The notes under the pieces were generated by a model, which did no database searches, was not told the origin of the DNA, and was given only the letters and a program-made list of their open reading frames with translations. Below are positions 9,781 to 17,039 of a DNA stretch of 25,665 nt, in pieces (position 1 is the stretch's first letter; each line of letters opens with the position of its first letter). Position numbers and translations under genes: made by a program. Source of the stretch: a virus; the IMG/VR virus record IMGVR_UViG_3300035698_000210, positions 1 to 25,665 of that record; one strand, 5' to 3'.

Positions 9781-10600
9781 TATTGAATTTTTCTTCTTTG
9801 TTGAGTTCCTAAGTTTTTAAATCCTGTAGCATGGTGGTTCATGCTTTTGAATGTTCTCAATAGTGAGTTCTTCATTGATTCCATCATATCTAGTGAAGGT
9901 TCTTTAGCAGCACTAGTTGCAGCTCCAGCATACCAGTACCAATCACTTTAGATTCTTCATACACAGCTCTCTTTGCTTGACTATTAGCATCATTTCTCCA
10001 AGTCATTCTATCTATCTTCATAGTTATATATGCTTGTACTGCTGACACATAGTTCTCATTATCTGGTATTAAAGGAAATCCTTCATCATCTACTGGGAAA
10101 GCTAAGTATGCTATGCACACTTCTCCTTCTTTAACTGACAATGTAAGATAGTCATCATTAACATCATAGGTAATATCAGATCCAGTTAAGTTACCAAAGA
10201 AGCCTGAAGCAAATTCATTACCAAAACCATCAATATAGAATCCTTCAGACATACCACCTACTTCAGATGTTGCACTTTCTTCAGCACCACAACATTCTCC
10301 CCCAAGTAAATGATGAAAAGAGTCACTAGCATATCTAGCTACACATCCATTAACAGCGATTTGTTCTATTCTATATAGGTTACATGGAAGCTTTGCTTTA
10401 TAGTTCTGTATATCCAAGTTAGGGTTAGCTGAATAACCAGTGACCTTTCTCTTATACTGTGCTGGACAGCTTAATTTGTTTAAAGCCTGTACAGACCATT
10501 CAATAAATCTATCAAATCCAATGTCTAAACTCTGATCATCGTCAGCATAGACTCTGTTTATAATAGTTTTTAAAGATACATATTTTCCATTTAATGCCAT
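9780..10600 (-). CDS. Tail tubular/ring-type protein, frameshifted (273 aa once corrected)
   Basis: Frame 0 runs from the ATG at 10600 through residue Lys218 and then into 18 unlike residues before a TAG at 9892-9890. The -1 frame, open from just after Lys218, reads SDWYWYAGAATSAAKEPSLD and on to a TAA at 9782-9780, adding 55 residues and exactly filling the gap to the next gene with a TAATG overlap like many others here. The WYAGAA plus 'SLDMMESMKNSLLR' style C-terminus is what I expect of the crAss-like tail tubular protein (P22 gp4 / T7 gp11-like ring family). The N-terminal part (SLKTIINRVYADD) also fits. A single missing A in an A-run at 9947-9949 would explain the break. The TCTAAAG context is not a good slippery heptamer, so programmed shifting is less likely than mutation or sequence error. 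Confidence 0.75.
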
Positions 10601-10603
10601 AAT

Positions 10604-11077
10604 CTATAAGTAATAGTCAATTGTGTTGTTAGTTTTTAAAATGAGTGGAAGCCTTTTTTTAAATCCTCTAGCAGGCGCAAACTTATATAGCTTGTGTCCT
10701 GTGTTATTCATGCCATCCTTAGACCAGTATATCTTATATATGTAACCTTTTCTATCTTCATTAAGATGTTTAATTAGAGTTTTCTTCTCTTTAGCTTCTG
10801 GATTAACACTCCATAATGCCATAGTTTCTTTCCAATTAACAGGCAGTTTGTTATAAACTTTAGATAGTTTAAACTTTCTAATACTTAATTTACCAAACCT
10901 TACTGGCAATGCTATTGTAACAGAATTATTTAAGATCCTGTCAGTCATCTTTTGGTTACATTTGTTTATGATATTAGAATAAGTCTTATAATCATGACAC
11001 AGTTCTTTCTCTGTATTCTTTCTATAATACTTATACATATCCTTTGTATGGTAATCTCCTTTAATCTTATCTTTCAT
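10604..11077 (-). CDS. Small basic conserved protein of the crAss-like tail module (157 aa)
   Basis: A Lys/Tyr-rich protein with an N-terminal YKYYRKNT segment, ALPVRFGKLSIRKF near residue 80, and a HLNEDRKGYIYKIYW segment near residues 105-120, ending in DYYL. I recognise this arrangement from an uncharacterised but conserved protein that sits beside ring and tail proteins in crAss-like genomes; I cannot assign a function. The start ATG overlaps the ring gene's stop (TAATG). The stop is TAG, and the codons after it stay in frame with the next gene, whose ATG lies three bases on, so amber readthrough would fuse the two proteins. Confidence 0.75.
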   Translation of the reverse strand: MKDKIKGDYHTKDMYKYYRKNTEKELCHDYKTYSNIINKCNQKMTDRILNNSVTIALPVRFGKLSIRKFKLSKVYNKLPVNWKETMALWSVNPEAKEKKTLIKHLNEDRKGYIYKIYWSKDGMNNTGHKLYKFAPARGFKKRLPLILKTNNTIDYYL

Positions 11078-11766
11078 TATCCTTTAATATCATGATTAGC
11101 ATCTCCTTGTGAATCTGTAGGGGCAGCTGCAGCCATTCTAATGTTTCTTTCCATTATTATATCCTTTAAAGGCTGTATCATATCTCCTGAAATAGGATAA
11201 GCATCATCATCTGTATAACAAGTATTACCTGTATCACACATAGTATACTCCTCAGCATCTTGTGGTATAGTGAATATACCTTGTATATTAATATACTTTA
11301 AGAACTTACTTAAGTCTTGTCCTACTATGTACACATGCCTATTATGTATAAATGTGAAGATCTGTCCTCTAGTCCATTTACTAGCAGTAACATAAGGTGC
11401 TCTTGCATACTTAATCATAGAGAAAGGCTTAGCAGATACATCTACTGGTCCTACTCTAGTTATAATTGATTTCCTTTTACTTTGTATTGTAGGAGGTAAT
11501 TGAGTAACTGTTCTAAGTATCTCACATCCAGCTAATACACAAGGACAATCACTAGCATCTATATAAGCTACTGGTACACATCCCAAAGATTGAATATAGG
11601 AGGGATCAATATCCCCCCCTTTATCCAAGTCTCTTTTAATTAGGGTAGCCCTAACTGTATCTATCCAGAACCCTACCTGTCTTTTAGATATTAATTCATC
11701 ATCACTAATTTTACCACCTCTGGCAATATTTAGTATATCAAAGATTATATGGTTCTTACTTATCAT
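11077..11766 (-). CDS. crAss-like tail ring/structural protein (229 aa)
   Basis: Sequence features match a well conserved crAss-like virion family: FDILNIARGG near residue 10, then QVGFWIDTVRATLIKRDLDK, a CEILRT segment near residue 82, RVGPVDVSAKPF near residue 110, FIHNRHVYIVG, and YINIQGIFTIP near residue 160. The C-terminus has a Cys pair (CDTGNTC), then an acidic YTDDDAYPI segment and the terminal helix. The family forms part of the tail or its rings in crAss-like phages. The ATG overlaps the stop of the exonuclease gene (TAATG) and the TAA overlaps the next ATG, so the three genes are probably coupled in translation. Confidence 0.8.
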   Translation of the reverse strand: MISKNHIIFDILNIARGGKISDDELISKRQVGFWIDTVRATLIKRDLDKGGDIDPSYIQSLGCVPVAYIDASDCPCVLAGCEILRTVTQLPPTIQSKRKSIITRVGPVDVSAKPFSMIKYARAPYVTASKWTRGQIFTFIHNRHVYIVGQDLSKFLKYINIQGIFTIPQDAEEYTMCDTGNTCYTDDDAYPISGDMIQPLKDIIMERNIRMAAAAPTDSQGDANHDIKG

Positions 11767-12716
11767 TATTTTTTAGCTTTTATAAATTTCTTATATGATG
11801 TATTAGGTACAATAAAGTCAGTTCCACATTCAGCACATTCCATATGTCTCTTAACTGTTCCTGCAGCTGTTACTGTATTGCCTAGTAAACTTATGTTCTC
11901 ACTAGAGCAATTAGGACAACTACACTTAGTATTACCACCATGTATACCCATATGAGTATTTGGTTTAATATATGTTTGTATAGTATTGTATACATCTTCT
12001 AACAATATAACATCATTGTCACAATAGTATAACATCTTCTTCATGGCTTCTGGATCTTTTTCAAGTATGATCTTATCCCATAATTGCATACCACCTGTCT
12101 TAATCTTCTCTCCTAACCCTAGGAAAGTAGCTATATAGTTTAATGTATTTGATTGGAAATTAAACATAGACTTCACTTTTCTAAGTGTATCTAATGATTT
12201 AATGTAAGTAGGGAAGGGTAATCTATGAAATAAACATCTGGTTCTTAACCATTTAATGTCAAACCTGTCACCATTATGTGCAATGATTTCATCTGCTTGT
12301 TGTAGTATCTGAGTAAATTCTTTCAGTAAACCCTTGTCATTCTGATCTTTGTCCCATTGAAGATGCTTTACTACATCACTTCCTTCCCATTTCCAAGACA
12401 CACATATAACTTTTCTCTCTTTTATAATGTCCCCTGGATTAATATTTAAATTATAACCAGCTCTCCACGCTTTAACTATGTTATAACTTGTCTCTATATC
12501 AAAAAATAACCTTCTAAATGAAGGTACTCCTGTAACTGTCTTATTTGTAACTTTACTAACTTGTTCTTCTAACTCTTGATTTAAATCTAATTTTATTCTT
12601 TGTATATCTTTAGTAGATACATTAAATTTATTTGCTAATTTCCCTTTACCCCATTTAAGATATCCAGGATTATCTTTTAAAAATTTTATTACTTCTGTAT
12701 ATTTAAGTCTATTCAT
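11766..12716 (-). CDS. DnaQ-like DEDDy 3'-5' exonuclease with N-terminal HTH and C-terminal zinc ribbon (316 aa)
   Basis: Domains in order: residues 1-50 resemble a helix-turn-helix (LANKFNVSTKDIQRIKLDL). Residues 68-250 are an RNase H-like exonuclease fold with all five DEDDy residues visible: Asp73 and Glu75 in FFDIETS, Asp153 in HNGDRFDIKWL, and Tyr231/Asp235 in YYCDNDV. Residues 265-298 form a zinc ribbon with CPNC and CAEC pairs (Cys267, 270, 294, 297). I recognise this as the phage protein often annotated 'DNA polymerase exonuclease subunit'. No polymerase domain is attached. It heads the tail operon rather than sitting among replication genes. Its promoter lies immediately upstream, with almost no 5' leader. 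Substrate is unknown; genome processing, host DNA degradation or proofreading in trans are possible. Confidence 0.85.
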   Translation of the reverse strand: MNRLKYTEVIKFLKDNPGYLKWGKGKLANKFNVSTKDIQRIKLDLNQELEEQVSKVTNKTVTGVPSFRRLFFDIETSYNIVKAWRAGYNLNINPGDIIKERKVICVSWKWEGSDVVKHLQWDKDQNDKGLLKEFTQILQQADEIIAHNGDRFDIKWLRTRCLFHRLPFPTYIKSLDTLRKVKSMFNFQSNTLNYIATFLGLGEKIKTGGMQLWDKIILEKDPEAMKKMLYYCDNDVILLEDVYNTIQTYIKPNTHMGIHGGNTKCSCPNCSSENISLLGNTVTAAGTVKRHMECAECGTDFIVPNTSYKKFIKAKK

Positions 12717-12720
12717 AGTG

Positions 12721-12752
12721 CAAAGGTATAATATATTTATGACAATTCCTAA
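12721..12752 (-). promoter_or_regulatory. Bacteroidota-type promoter for the exonuclease/tail operon
   Basis: On the minus strand, TTAG (12752-12749), 20 bases, then TACCTTTG (12728-12721). The -7 box fits TAnnTTTG fully; the -33 box matches three of four bases. The -7 box ends only four bases before the ATG at 12716, so the transcript would be leaderless or nearly so. The 57-bp gap holds no clear terminator for the upstream gene. Confidence 0.65.
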
Positions 12753-12773
12753 TTAAAGCTATAATAAATTCAG

Positions 12774-13412
12774 TTATATCTGTATTCCATAACCTATAAT
12801 GTTAAATGAATCAACTCCTCTAGTATCATCTTGTACTTTAAATACTATCTTATCTGTAGTACCTTTTCTTAATCTAAATCCCCAAGGTAATACAAATGTT
12901 TTACTTACATCTAGTATAGGTATATATCCTTCTGAATTTCCAGAAACATTACTAGCCCTAAATGCGGTAGTGGTAGCACCAAATGAAGGATTCCCTCCAC
13001 ACAGTCTTACAAAGTCCCAATTAGTTTGAAGCCCCTCATGTATCTGAATATCTCCATTCTTCTGATTAAACCAAAAGAACTCTACACCATTAGTTAAAGC
13101 TGTAATATTACCAAACTTATTTAATGTTGCGGAAGCACCTGCTATCTCTATGGATAAGGTTTTTATATATATATCTACTGCAGAGCTGGCTCCAATATAA
13201 AATTCTGAAGGATTAGTAGAAGATGCATTTACTTGCATATCATTACTACCTCCTGAGTATCCACTATCAGTGAAATACTGTCTATATGGTAAAGCAGAGT
13301 CTTCTTCTTCTATTGGAGGGTGAGTGTGCATGGTAACACTTATCTCACCTTCTTCATTTATTTTTAAAGGTCTCCCACTATTACCTACTATATATGCTTT
13401 TACTCCGCCCAT
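12774..13412 (-). CDS. Beta-rich virion/surface protein (212 aa)
   Basis: No catalytic motif is visible. The N-terminus (RPLKINEEGEISVTMHTHPP) resembles the start of small structural proteins found beside fibre genes in many tailed phages, followed by alternating hydrophobic beta-strand sequence and a WGFRLRKGTTDKIVFKV segment near the C-terminus, suggestive of a jelly-roll-like domain. It overlaps the preceding gene by one base (TAATG) and ends in TAA. It is the last gene of the surface-protein cassette before the tail-operon promoter. Function is inferred from family resemblance and position only. Confidence 0.6.
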   Translation of the reverse strand: MGGVKAYIVGNSGRPLKINEEGEISVTMHTHPPIEEEDSALPYRQYFTDSGYSGGSNDMQVNASSTNPSEFYIGASSAVDIYIKTLSIEIAGASATLNKFGNITALTNGVEFFWFNQKNGDIQIHEGLQTNWDFVRLCGGNPSFGATTTAFRASNVSGNSEGYIPILDVSKTFVLPWGFRLRKGTTDKIVFKVQDDTRGVDSFNIIGYGIQI

Positions 13413-14026
13413 TATTTACTATGCCCATCTTTTCTATGCATGATTAAAGCTACATATACATCAGTAGCTCCCGCAGAAGTTTGAGTATCTATCGTTACTG
13501 CTATTGAAGCTCCTTTAGGTAATTCCATATCTACGTTGTAATATCCTCTAATTCCAGATTGATAAAATAAAGCACAGTCAGTACCATCAGTAATTGTTTT
13601 ACCTTCTGCCCCTTTATATGATAAGGAAGTAGTAGCTAGTGTATTAGTAGATCCAAAGTTTCTATTAACATTAATATCTACAGCAGTAGCTCCTGAGATT
13701 AATGTACCAGTAGTAGGATTCTTGATAACAGTAATTATAGCTTTTTCAGCCATAGTCCCTCCATTTCCTATACCAACATCTATAGCATCAATTACAATTG
13801 AAGACTCTCCATTAATAGGACTCTCACCATTCTTAAAATACATTACAGCACTAACAGTTGAGGAAGTTAATGCTATTGTACCAGAATTAACATTATAAGC
13901 AAGCCCTTTAGAGACAGCATCTTGTATTTCTGTGTTCATTACTGAGTGAACATGTACTCGATTGTTTTGATCTACATGAGCCCCTATATCTCCACCAGCA
14001 CCGCCATTTTTAATTTCTATATCCAT
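13412..14026 (-). CDS. Beta-rich phage structural protein (204 aa)
   Basis: After a Gly-rich start, the body carries GTIALTSSTVSAVMYFKNGE, an IVIDAIDVGIG strand, ITVIKNPTTGTLI, VDINVNRNFGS, and a C-terminal LPKGASIAVTIDTQTSAG ... VALIMHRKDG. I recognise this NPTTGT / NRNFGS / LPKGSSIAVTI series as a common, widely shared phage structural family of unknown exact role, typical of fibre/baseplate neighbourhoods. Start ATG follows a short A-rich leader. The stop TAA overlaps the next start (TAATG). Confidence 0.62.
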   Translation of the reverse strand: MDIEIKNGGAGGDIGAHVDQNNRVHVHSVMNTEIQDAVSKGLAYNVNSGTIALTSSTVSAVMYFKNGESPINGESSIVIDAIDVGIGNGGTMAEKAIITVIKNPTTGTLISGATAVDINVNRNFGSTNTLATTSLSYKGAEGKTITDGTDCALFYQSGIRGYYNVDMELPKGASIAVTIDTQTSAGATDVYVALIMHRKDGHSK

Positions 14027-14038
14027 AATATTGTTTGT

Positions 14039-14407
14039 TTAAAACATTTGTTTAATTAGTTCATTCTGTATAATAAGTAAGTTTACAACTTCTTTACTAC
14101 ACTCTGTATTTCTTTTTATTGCTTTTAGAGTTTCTGCCATAATCTCATTAGTAGGAGAGGCTTCTGTATATATTATTACCTGTAAGTCATCTATAGAAGA
14201 CATTGTAACAGTGCTATACTCTAAAACAAGAGCCCTACCTGTTAAAGTACCTCCCATACCTACACATCCAAAGTTATAGATAACAGTATTATCAGTAACA
14301 TTTGTAATGATAAATATATGTTCTATCTCTATATCCTCAGTAAAAGTAATAGTTCTACTGCCTGCATTGAAAATATACTCAGTTTCTTTTAATATTCTCT
14401 TATCCAT
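14039..14407 (-). CDS. Small phage structural protein, 'ITNVTDNTVIYNF' family (122 aa)
   Basis: Residues about 30-75 read as a compact beta domain: IEHIFIITNVTDNTVIYNF, then GGTLTGRALVLEYSTVTMS and DDLQVIIY. This segment is a recognisable and widespread small domain near fibre and baseplate genes in tailed phages. The last 45 residues are a helix rich in Glu and Lys (MAETLKAIKRNTE ... LLIIQNELIKQMF), possibly an oligomerisation helix. The start overlaps the upstream stop as TAATG. Role in the particle is inferred. Confidence 0.62.
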   Translation of the reverse strand: MDKRILKETEYIFNAGSRTITFTEDIEIEHIFIITNVTDNTVIYNFGCVGMGGTLTGRALVLEYSTVTMSSIDDLQVIIYTEASPTNEIMAETLKAIKRNTECSKEVVNLLIIQNELIKQMF

Positions 14408-14691
14408 TATCCTAATGCTATACTAAGTACAATTGCTGCACAAGTTTTTATTCTAGTTTCTTCTAACTCTGTAACTCTATCGTCTAAAGCTGTTAAGTCA
14501 GCTTCTACTTCTATGAAAGCTTCTGTGGATCTCTCTTCTAAGGCATCTACTTCAGCCCTAGTTAATCTCTTTAAGGTTCTATCCTCCTGACCTCTATATG
14601 TATTACCATCTGGATCAGTATATAATCTGTTATAAGTACCTGTCTTAGTCATTGACAGTTGTACTATATCTTGTCTACTTACTAAACTCAT
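14407..14691 (-). CDS. Short coiled-coil protein (94 aa), unknown function
   Basis: Residues 1-40 contain a TDPDGNTYRGQED segment; residues about 43-80 look like an alpha-helical coiled coil (RAEVDALEERSTEAFIEVEA and on); the last 14 residues (TCAAIVLSIALG) are hydrophobic. No family is recognised. It starts inside the end of the membrane-anchored gene (ATGA overlap) and its stop overlaps the next start (TAATG), so it belongs to the same operon. It could be a small trimeric fibre or chaperone-like piece; this is a guess. Confidence 0.55.
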   Translation of the reverse strand: MSLVSRQDIVQLSMTKTGTYNRLYTDPDGNTYRGQEDRTLKRLTRAEVDALEERSTEAFIEVEADLTALDDRVTELEETRIKTCAAIVLSIALG

Positions 14692-15281
14692 TTACTTAAA
14701 GGTATTGTGAATCCTATGTTATGCTGTGCATTTATAATGTCATAGCTATACATGAAGTCTGTTTGCTTTTTAGTTCTAAATCCTACACCTACTCTAAGCG
14801 ATGCAGATGTTCTATTACCTCCTACACTTCCACCAACTAGTAAAGACCTTTTAGAAGGGCTTAGAATAGTGTTAGTAATAGTATTTTTAATAGTCATAGT
14901 GTCTGTTCTGTAAATATACTTTGGAAATAGAGGTAAATAAAAGATATCTTGAAATAACATTGTACCTTCTTCATCAACCTTTGTAGTTATAATGCCTGTA
15001 ATTAAACTATCCTCATATATGTTGTTATACTCATATGTAGCTAGGCTATCCGTAGTATCTATTTCAGGAGGTAGTATATATACAGGCATTTTTCTATACA
15101 CAGTATCAGTAAAGAATAAAGTATCAGGAGTACCTTCAACAATAAGAGTATCAGTTTCAGTAACAGTTATAGTCTCGCCTGGAGTAATTGTTACTTGATC
15201 ACCATTACACATCCTACATAGTAATAACATTACAAGTAGAGTGACAATTAGTATATTCTTTATGTCAAAGTATTCTTTCAC
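14688..15281 (-). CDS. Membrane-anchored beta-rich protein, spanin-like candidate (197 aa)
   Basis: Residues about 9-23 are a strongly hydrophobic N-terminal segment (NILIVTLLVMLLLC) preceded by charged residues, fitting a membrane anchor or uncleaved signal. No proper lipobox is seen around the two cysteines (Cys22, Cys25). The middle is Thr/Asp-rich (TITPGETITVTETDTLIVEG) and likely extended in the periplasm. The C-terminal 55 residues alternate polar and hydrophobic with a terminal HNIGFTIPLSK strand, resembling outer-membrane beta sequence. I have seen similar Thr-rich anchored proteins in Bacteroidota phages, but none with a firm role. The start is GTG at 15281, overlapping the previous TAG; it is the only in-frame choice before the hydrophobic segment. 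The stop is TGA, the only one in the window that ends a gene in first reading. Confidence 0.6.
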   Translation of the reverse strand: MKEYFDIKNILIVTLLVMLLLCRMCNGDQVTITPGETITVTETDTLIVEGTPDTLFFTDTVYRKMPVYILPPEIDTTDSLATYEYNNIYEDSLITGIITTKVDEEGTMLFQDIFYLPLFPKYIYRTDTMTIKNTITNTILSPSKRSLLVGGSVGGNRTSASLRVGVGFRTKKQTDFMYSYDIINAQHNIGFTIPLSK

Positions 15282-15502
15282 TATCTACAGTATCTCTTTA
15301 GTTTATATTCTATTTGCTCTATCTGAGCAGTAGTTAATATCTTAGCATGCTCACAGTCTGTTAATACTGCTGCATATATGAAATGTAGTTCTAGGTCTTT
15401 TATAGACTCTTCACATGCATTTCCTACCTGCATCTTACTTGCAAGTGTATGTGCCTTATCTTGAAGACAACATATAATACTAGTTTCTGCTGTACATGCC
15501 AT
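15281..15502 (-). CDS. Small cysteine-rich helical protein (73 aa), unknown function
   Basis: Six cysteines in 73 residues (MAC, IICC, NAC, DCEH, YCR) with otherwise helical sequence; no signal peptide. No family recognised. It begins within the previous gene's stop (TAATG). It ends TAG directly followed by TGA in the same frame, a tandem stop. The cysteine content links it to the three genes just upstream of it. Possible metal binding or disulfide-stabilised virion part; not demonstrable from sequence. Confidence 0.6.
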   Translation of the reverse strand: MACTAETSIICCLQDKAHTLASKMQVGNACEESIKDLELHFIYAAVLTDCEHAKILTTAQIEQIEYKLKRYCR

Positions 15503-15936
15503 TATGCTATTCTCATTATAGTGAATACTGATTCAGTTATAGTAGTTACTGCTCCAGTACCATCATAAGTCTCTATTCTAACAACATCTGCTTCTGTAAG
15601 ATATAAATCTTGAGTTACAGTATATGCTTGAGCACCTACAGCTTTAACCTCTCTATGAGAAGTACCATAAGTAACTTCAGTACCATTAACTGTAAATACA
15701 GTTCTTATTACTACAGCATTGTCCCCAGTTGTTGTTGCCTGGAATGATACTCTGTAGTACCCTGTTGCTGGAGCTGTGTGTAATACATCTGCGTCAGATA
15801 AAGCACTATCTGTATATACAGCAGTTGTTGAAGGTACAGTAAAGTCTGCAGTAGTATTAGTAAACCTGTAATAACAGGCACATGCAGCATCACAGCTACT
15901 TCTTGGGAATAAACTCCCTGATCCACAATTTGACAT
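15502..15936 (-). CDS. C1q/TNF-like jelly-roll surface protein with Cys-rich N-terminus (144 aa)
   Basis: The N-terminal 24 residues hold four cysteines (NCGSGS ... SSCDAACACYY). Residues about 28-144 look like a C1q/TNF-type jelly roll: FTVPSTTAVYTDSAL, then HTAPATGYYRVSFQATTT, then LYLTEADVVRIETYDG, ending in a VFTIMRIA strand. Such domains trimerise and occur in phage fibres and capsid decoration proteins. The neighbouring 166-aa protein has the same fold type after a collagen-like stretch. It is translationally coupled to the next gene. Role in host or surface binding is an inference. Confidence 0.65.
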   Translation of the reverse strand: MSNCGSGSLFPRSSCDAACACYYRFTNTTADFTVPSTTAVYTDSALSDADVLHTAPATGYYRVSFQATTTGDNAVVIRTVFTVNGTEVTYGTSHREVKAVGAQAYTVTQDLYLTEADVVRIETYDGTGAVTTITESVFTIMRIA

Positions 15937-15947
15937 ATCTTTATTTT

Positions 15948-16448
15948 TTAAACAACTTGAATAAATAATTCTCCGTATACTACAACACCATCTGTTCCTG
16001 GACTAGCATACTTAGCTTGTAGTGTTAGTACATCTCCAGTTACACAAGTATAAGAATAACTAACTGTACCTCCCATAGTAAATGTACCATCAAAAGTATC
16101 TGATGCAGACTCTTCTATAGAGATAAAAGGCTCTACTGATACAGCTACACCATCTTTAGCTATTGAAAATGTTATATTTCCATCCTTAGAAACTCCTCCT
16201 ATAATACTAGCCCTGATATATAAGGTATCACCATTGTTAGCTGCTAGTACAGTATAAGTCTGACTAGTTACTAATTGATAAGTACCAGTTAAGGTTAAAT
16301 CCATGGCAGTAGAAGTGAGGCTTAACATTGTACCTTTTAAATCTGTTGCTGCTGCACCTGCTGCTCCTGTGGCACCAGTATCTCCTGCATCCCCTTTAGG
16401 ACCTGTAGCTAAACAAAGGGAGCTACTCCCATTACAATTACATCCCAT
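15948..16448 (-). CDS. Collagen-like fibre protein with jelly-roll domain (166 aa)
   Basis: Residues 1-12 have three cysteines (MGCNCNGSSSLC). Residues 16-33 are six Gly-X-Y triplets (GPKGDAGDTGATGAAGAA), a short collagen-like trimerisation stalk. The remaining 130 residues are beta-rich with a C1q/TNF-like pattern (YTVLAANNGDTLYIRASI, then the final GVVVYGELFIQVV strand). Collagen-like stalks with globular heads are typical of phage head or tail fibres. It is followed by a related jelly-roll protein. Start ATG follows an A/T-rich leader; stop TAA. Confidence 0.68.
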   Translation of the reverse strand: MGCNCNGSSSLCLATGPKGDAGDTGATGAAGAAATDLKGTMLSLTSTAMDLTLTGTYQLVTSQTYTVLAANNGDTLYIRASIIGGVSKDGNITFSIAKDGVAVSVEPFISIEESASDTFDGTFTMGGTVSYSYTCVTGDVLTLQAKYASPGTDGVVVYGELFIQVV

Positions 16449-16452
16449 AATA

Positions 16453-17028
16453 TTAACAATTTGAACACCTGTTATCTGTATTTAAAGCAGAGATAACCTG
16501 TAGTAGTTTAGTAAAATTTGTAGAATCATTACAACATCCAGCATATAATAATGCTTGATAGTAAGTCCACGCTAATAGTGCATCATCTTTATCCTGCGAG
16601 TCACAAGCACAGTCTTCATCTATATTGTCAGCAGCATCTGCTATTAATCCAAATACTGAGGTCTTCGCAGTACAATAACTAAACATGTCTACACTTGTAG
16701 TAGTAAACTCTGTTCCAAATCCTACAGTCCACTCTATTGTGTATATAGCATCAGTTAATGTCGCAGTAGCTCCAAACCCTATTAAAGTTATAGGTATAAC
16801 ATAGTTATTATTAATGTCTCTGCTTAAAGAAGTTGCATCTATTGTATATGCAGTAGCATCTGCTAAAGTCACTACAATTACAGAAGTAACTATATCTGTT
16901 AGTGCATAGTTAGGAGAGCCCCAACCACCTACATTTAAAGTAGCATCATATGTACCTGTACAATCAGACATTAAGATCTCATCACAGTCACAATTAGTAA
17001 AAGCATCTATACTTGTTATTAAAGCCAT
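16453..17028 (-). CDS. Cysteine-rich phage surface protein (191 aa)
   Basis: Ten cysteines are visible: NCDCDE and DC near the N-terminus, one at FSYC, then CAC, CC and the terminal RCSNC. Residues about 23-110 are beta-rich, with a GTYDATLNVGGWGSPNYALTD stretch (starting at Gly25) that resembles a domain shared by fibre-region proteins of Bacteroidota phages. Residues about 140-185 are helical and hold most of the cysteines. It is the first gene after the strong terminator at 17040-17070, so its expression depends on readthrough or an unseen promoter. Function unknown; a cysteine-stabilised or metal-binding virion part is plausible. Confidence 0.6.
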   Translation of the reverse strand: MALITSIDAFTNCDCDEILMSDCTGTYDATLNVGGWGSPNYALTDIVTSVIVVTLADATAYTIDATSLSRDINNNYVIPITLIGFGATATLTDAIYTIEWTVGFGTEFTTTSVDMFSYCTAKTSVFGLIADAADNIDEDCACDSQDKDDALLAWTYYQALLYAGCCNDSTNFTKLLQVISALNTDNRCSNC

Positions 17029-17039
17029 AATTTTTTTAT

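Noticed and set aside
9890-9949. The 18-residue frame-0 ending of the tail tubular gene (up to the TAG at 9890)
   Set aside because: It leaves a gap before the next gene, while the -1 frame gives a plausible family C-terminus and a TAATG junction.
9947-9953. Programmed -1 ribosomal frameshift at TCTAAAG
   Set aside because: It does not fit the X XXY YYZ slippery pattern and the slipped pairing would be poor; an indel in the A-run explains it more simply.
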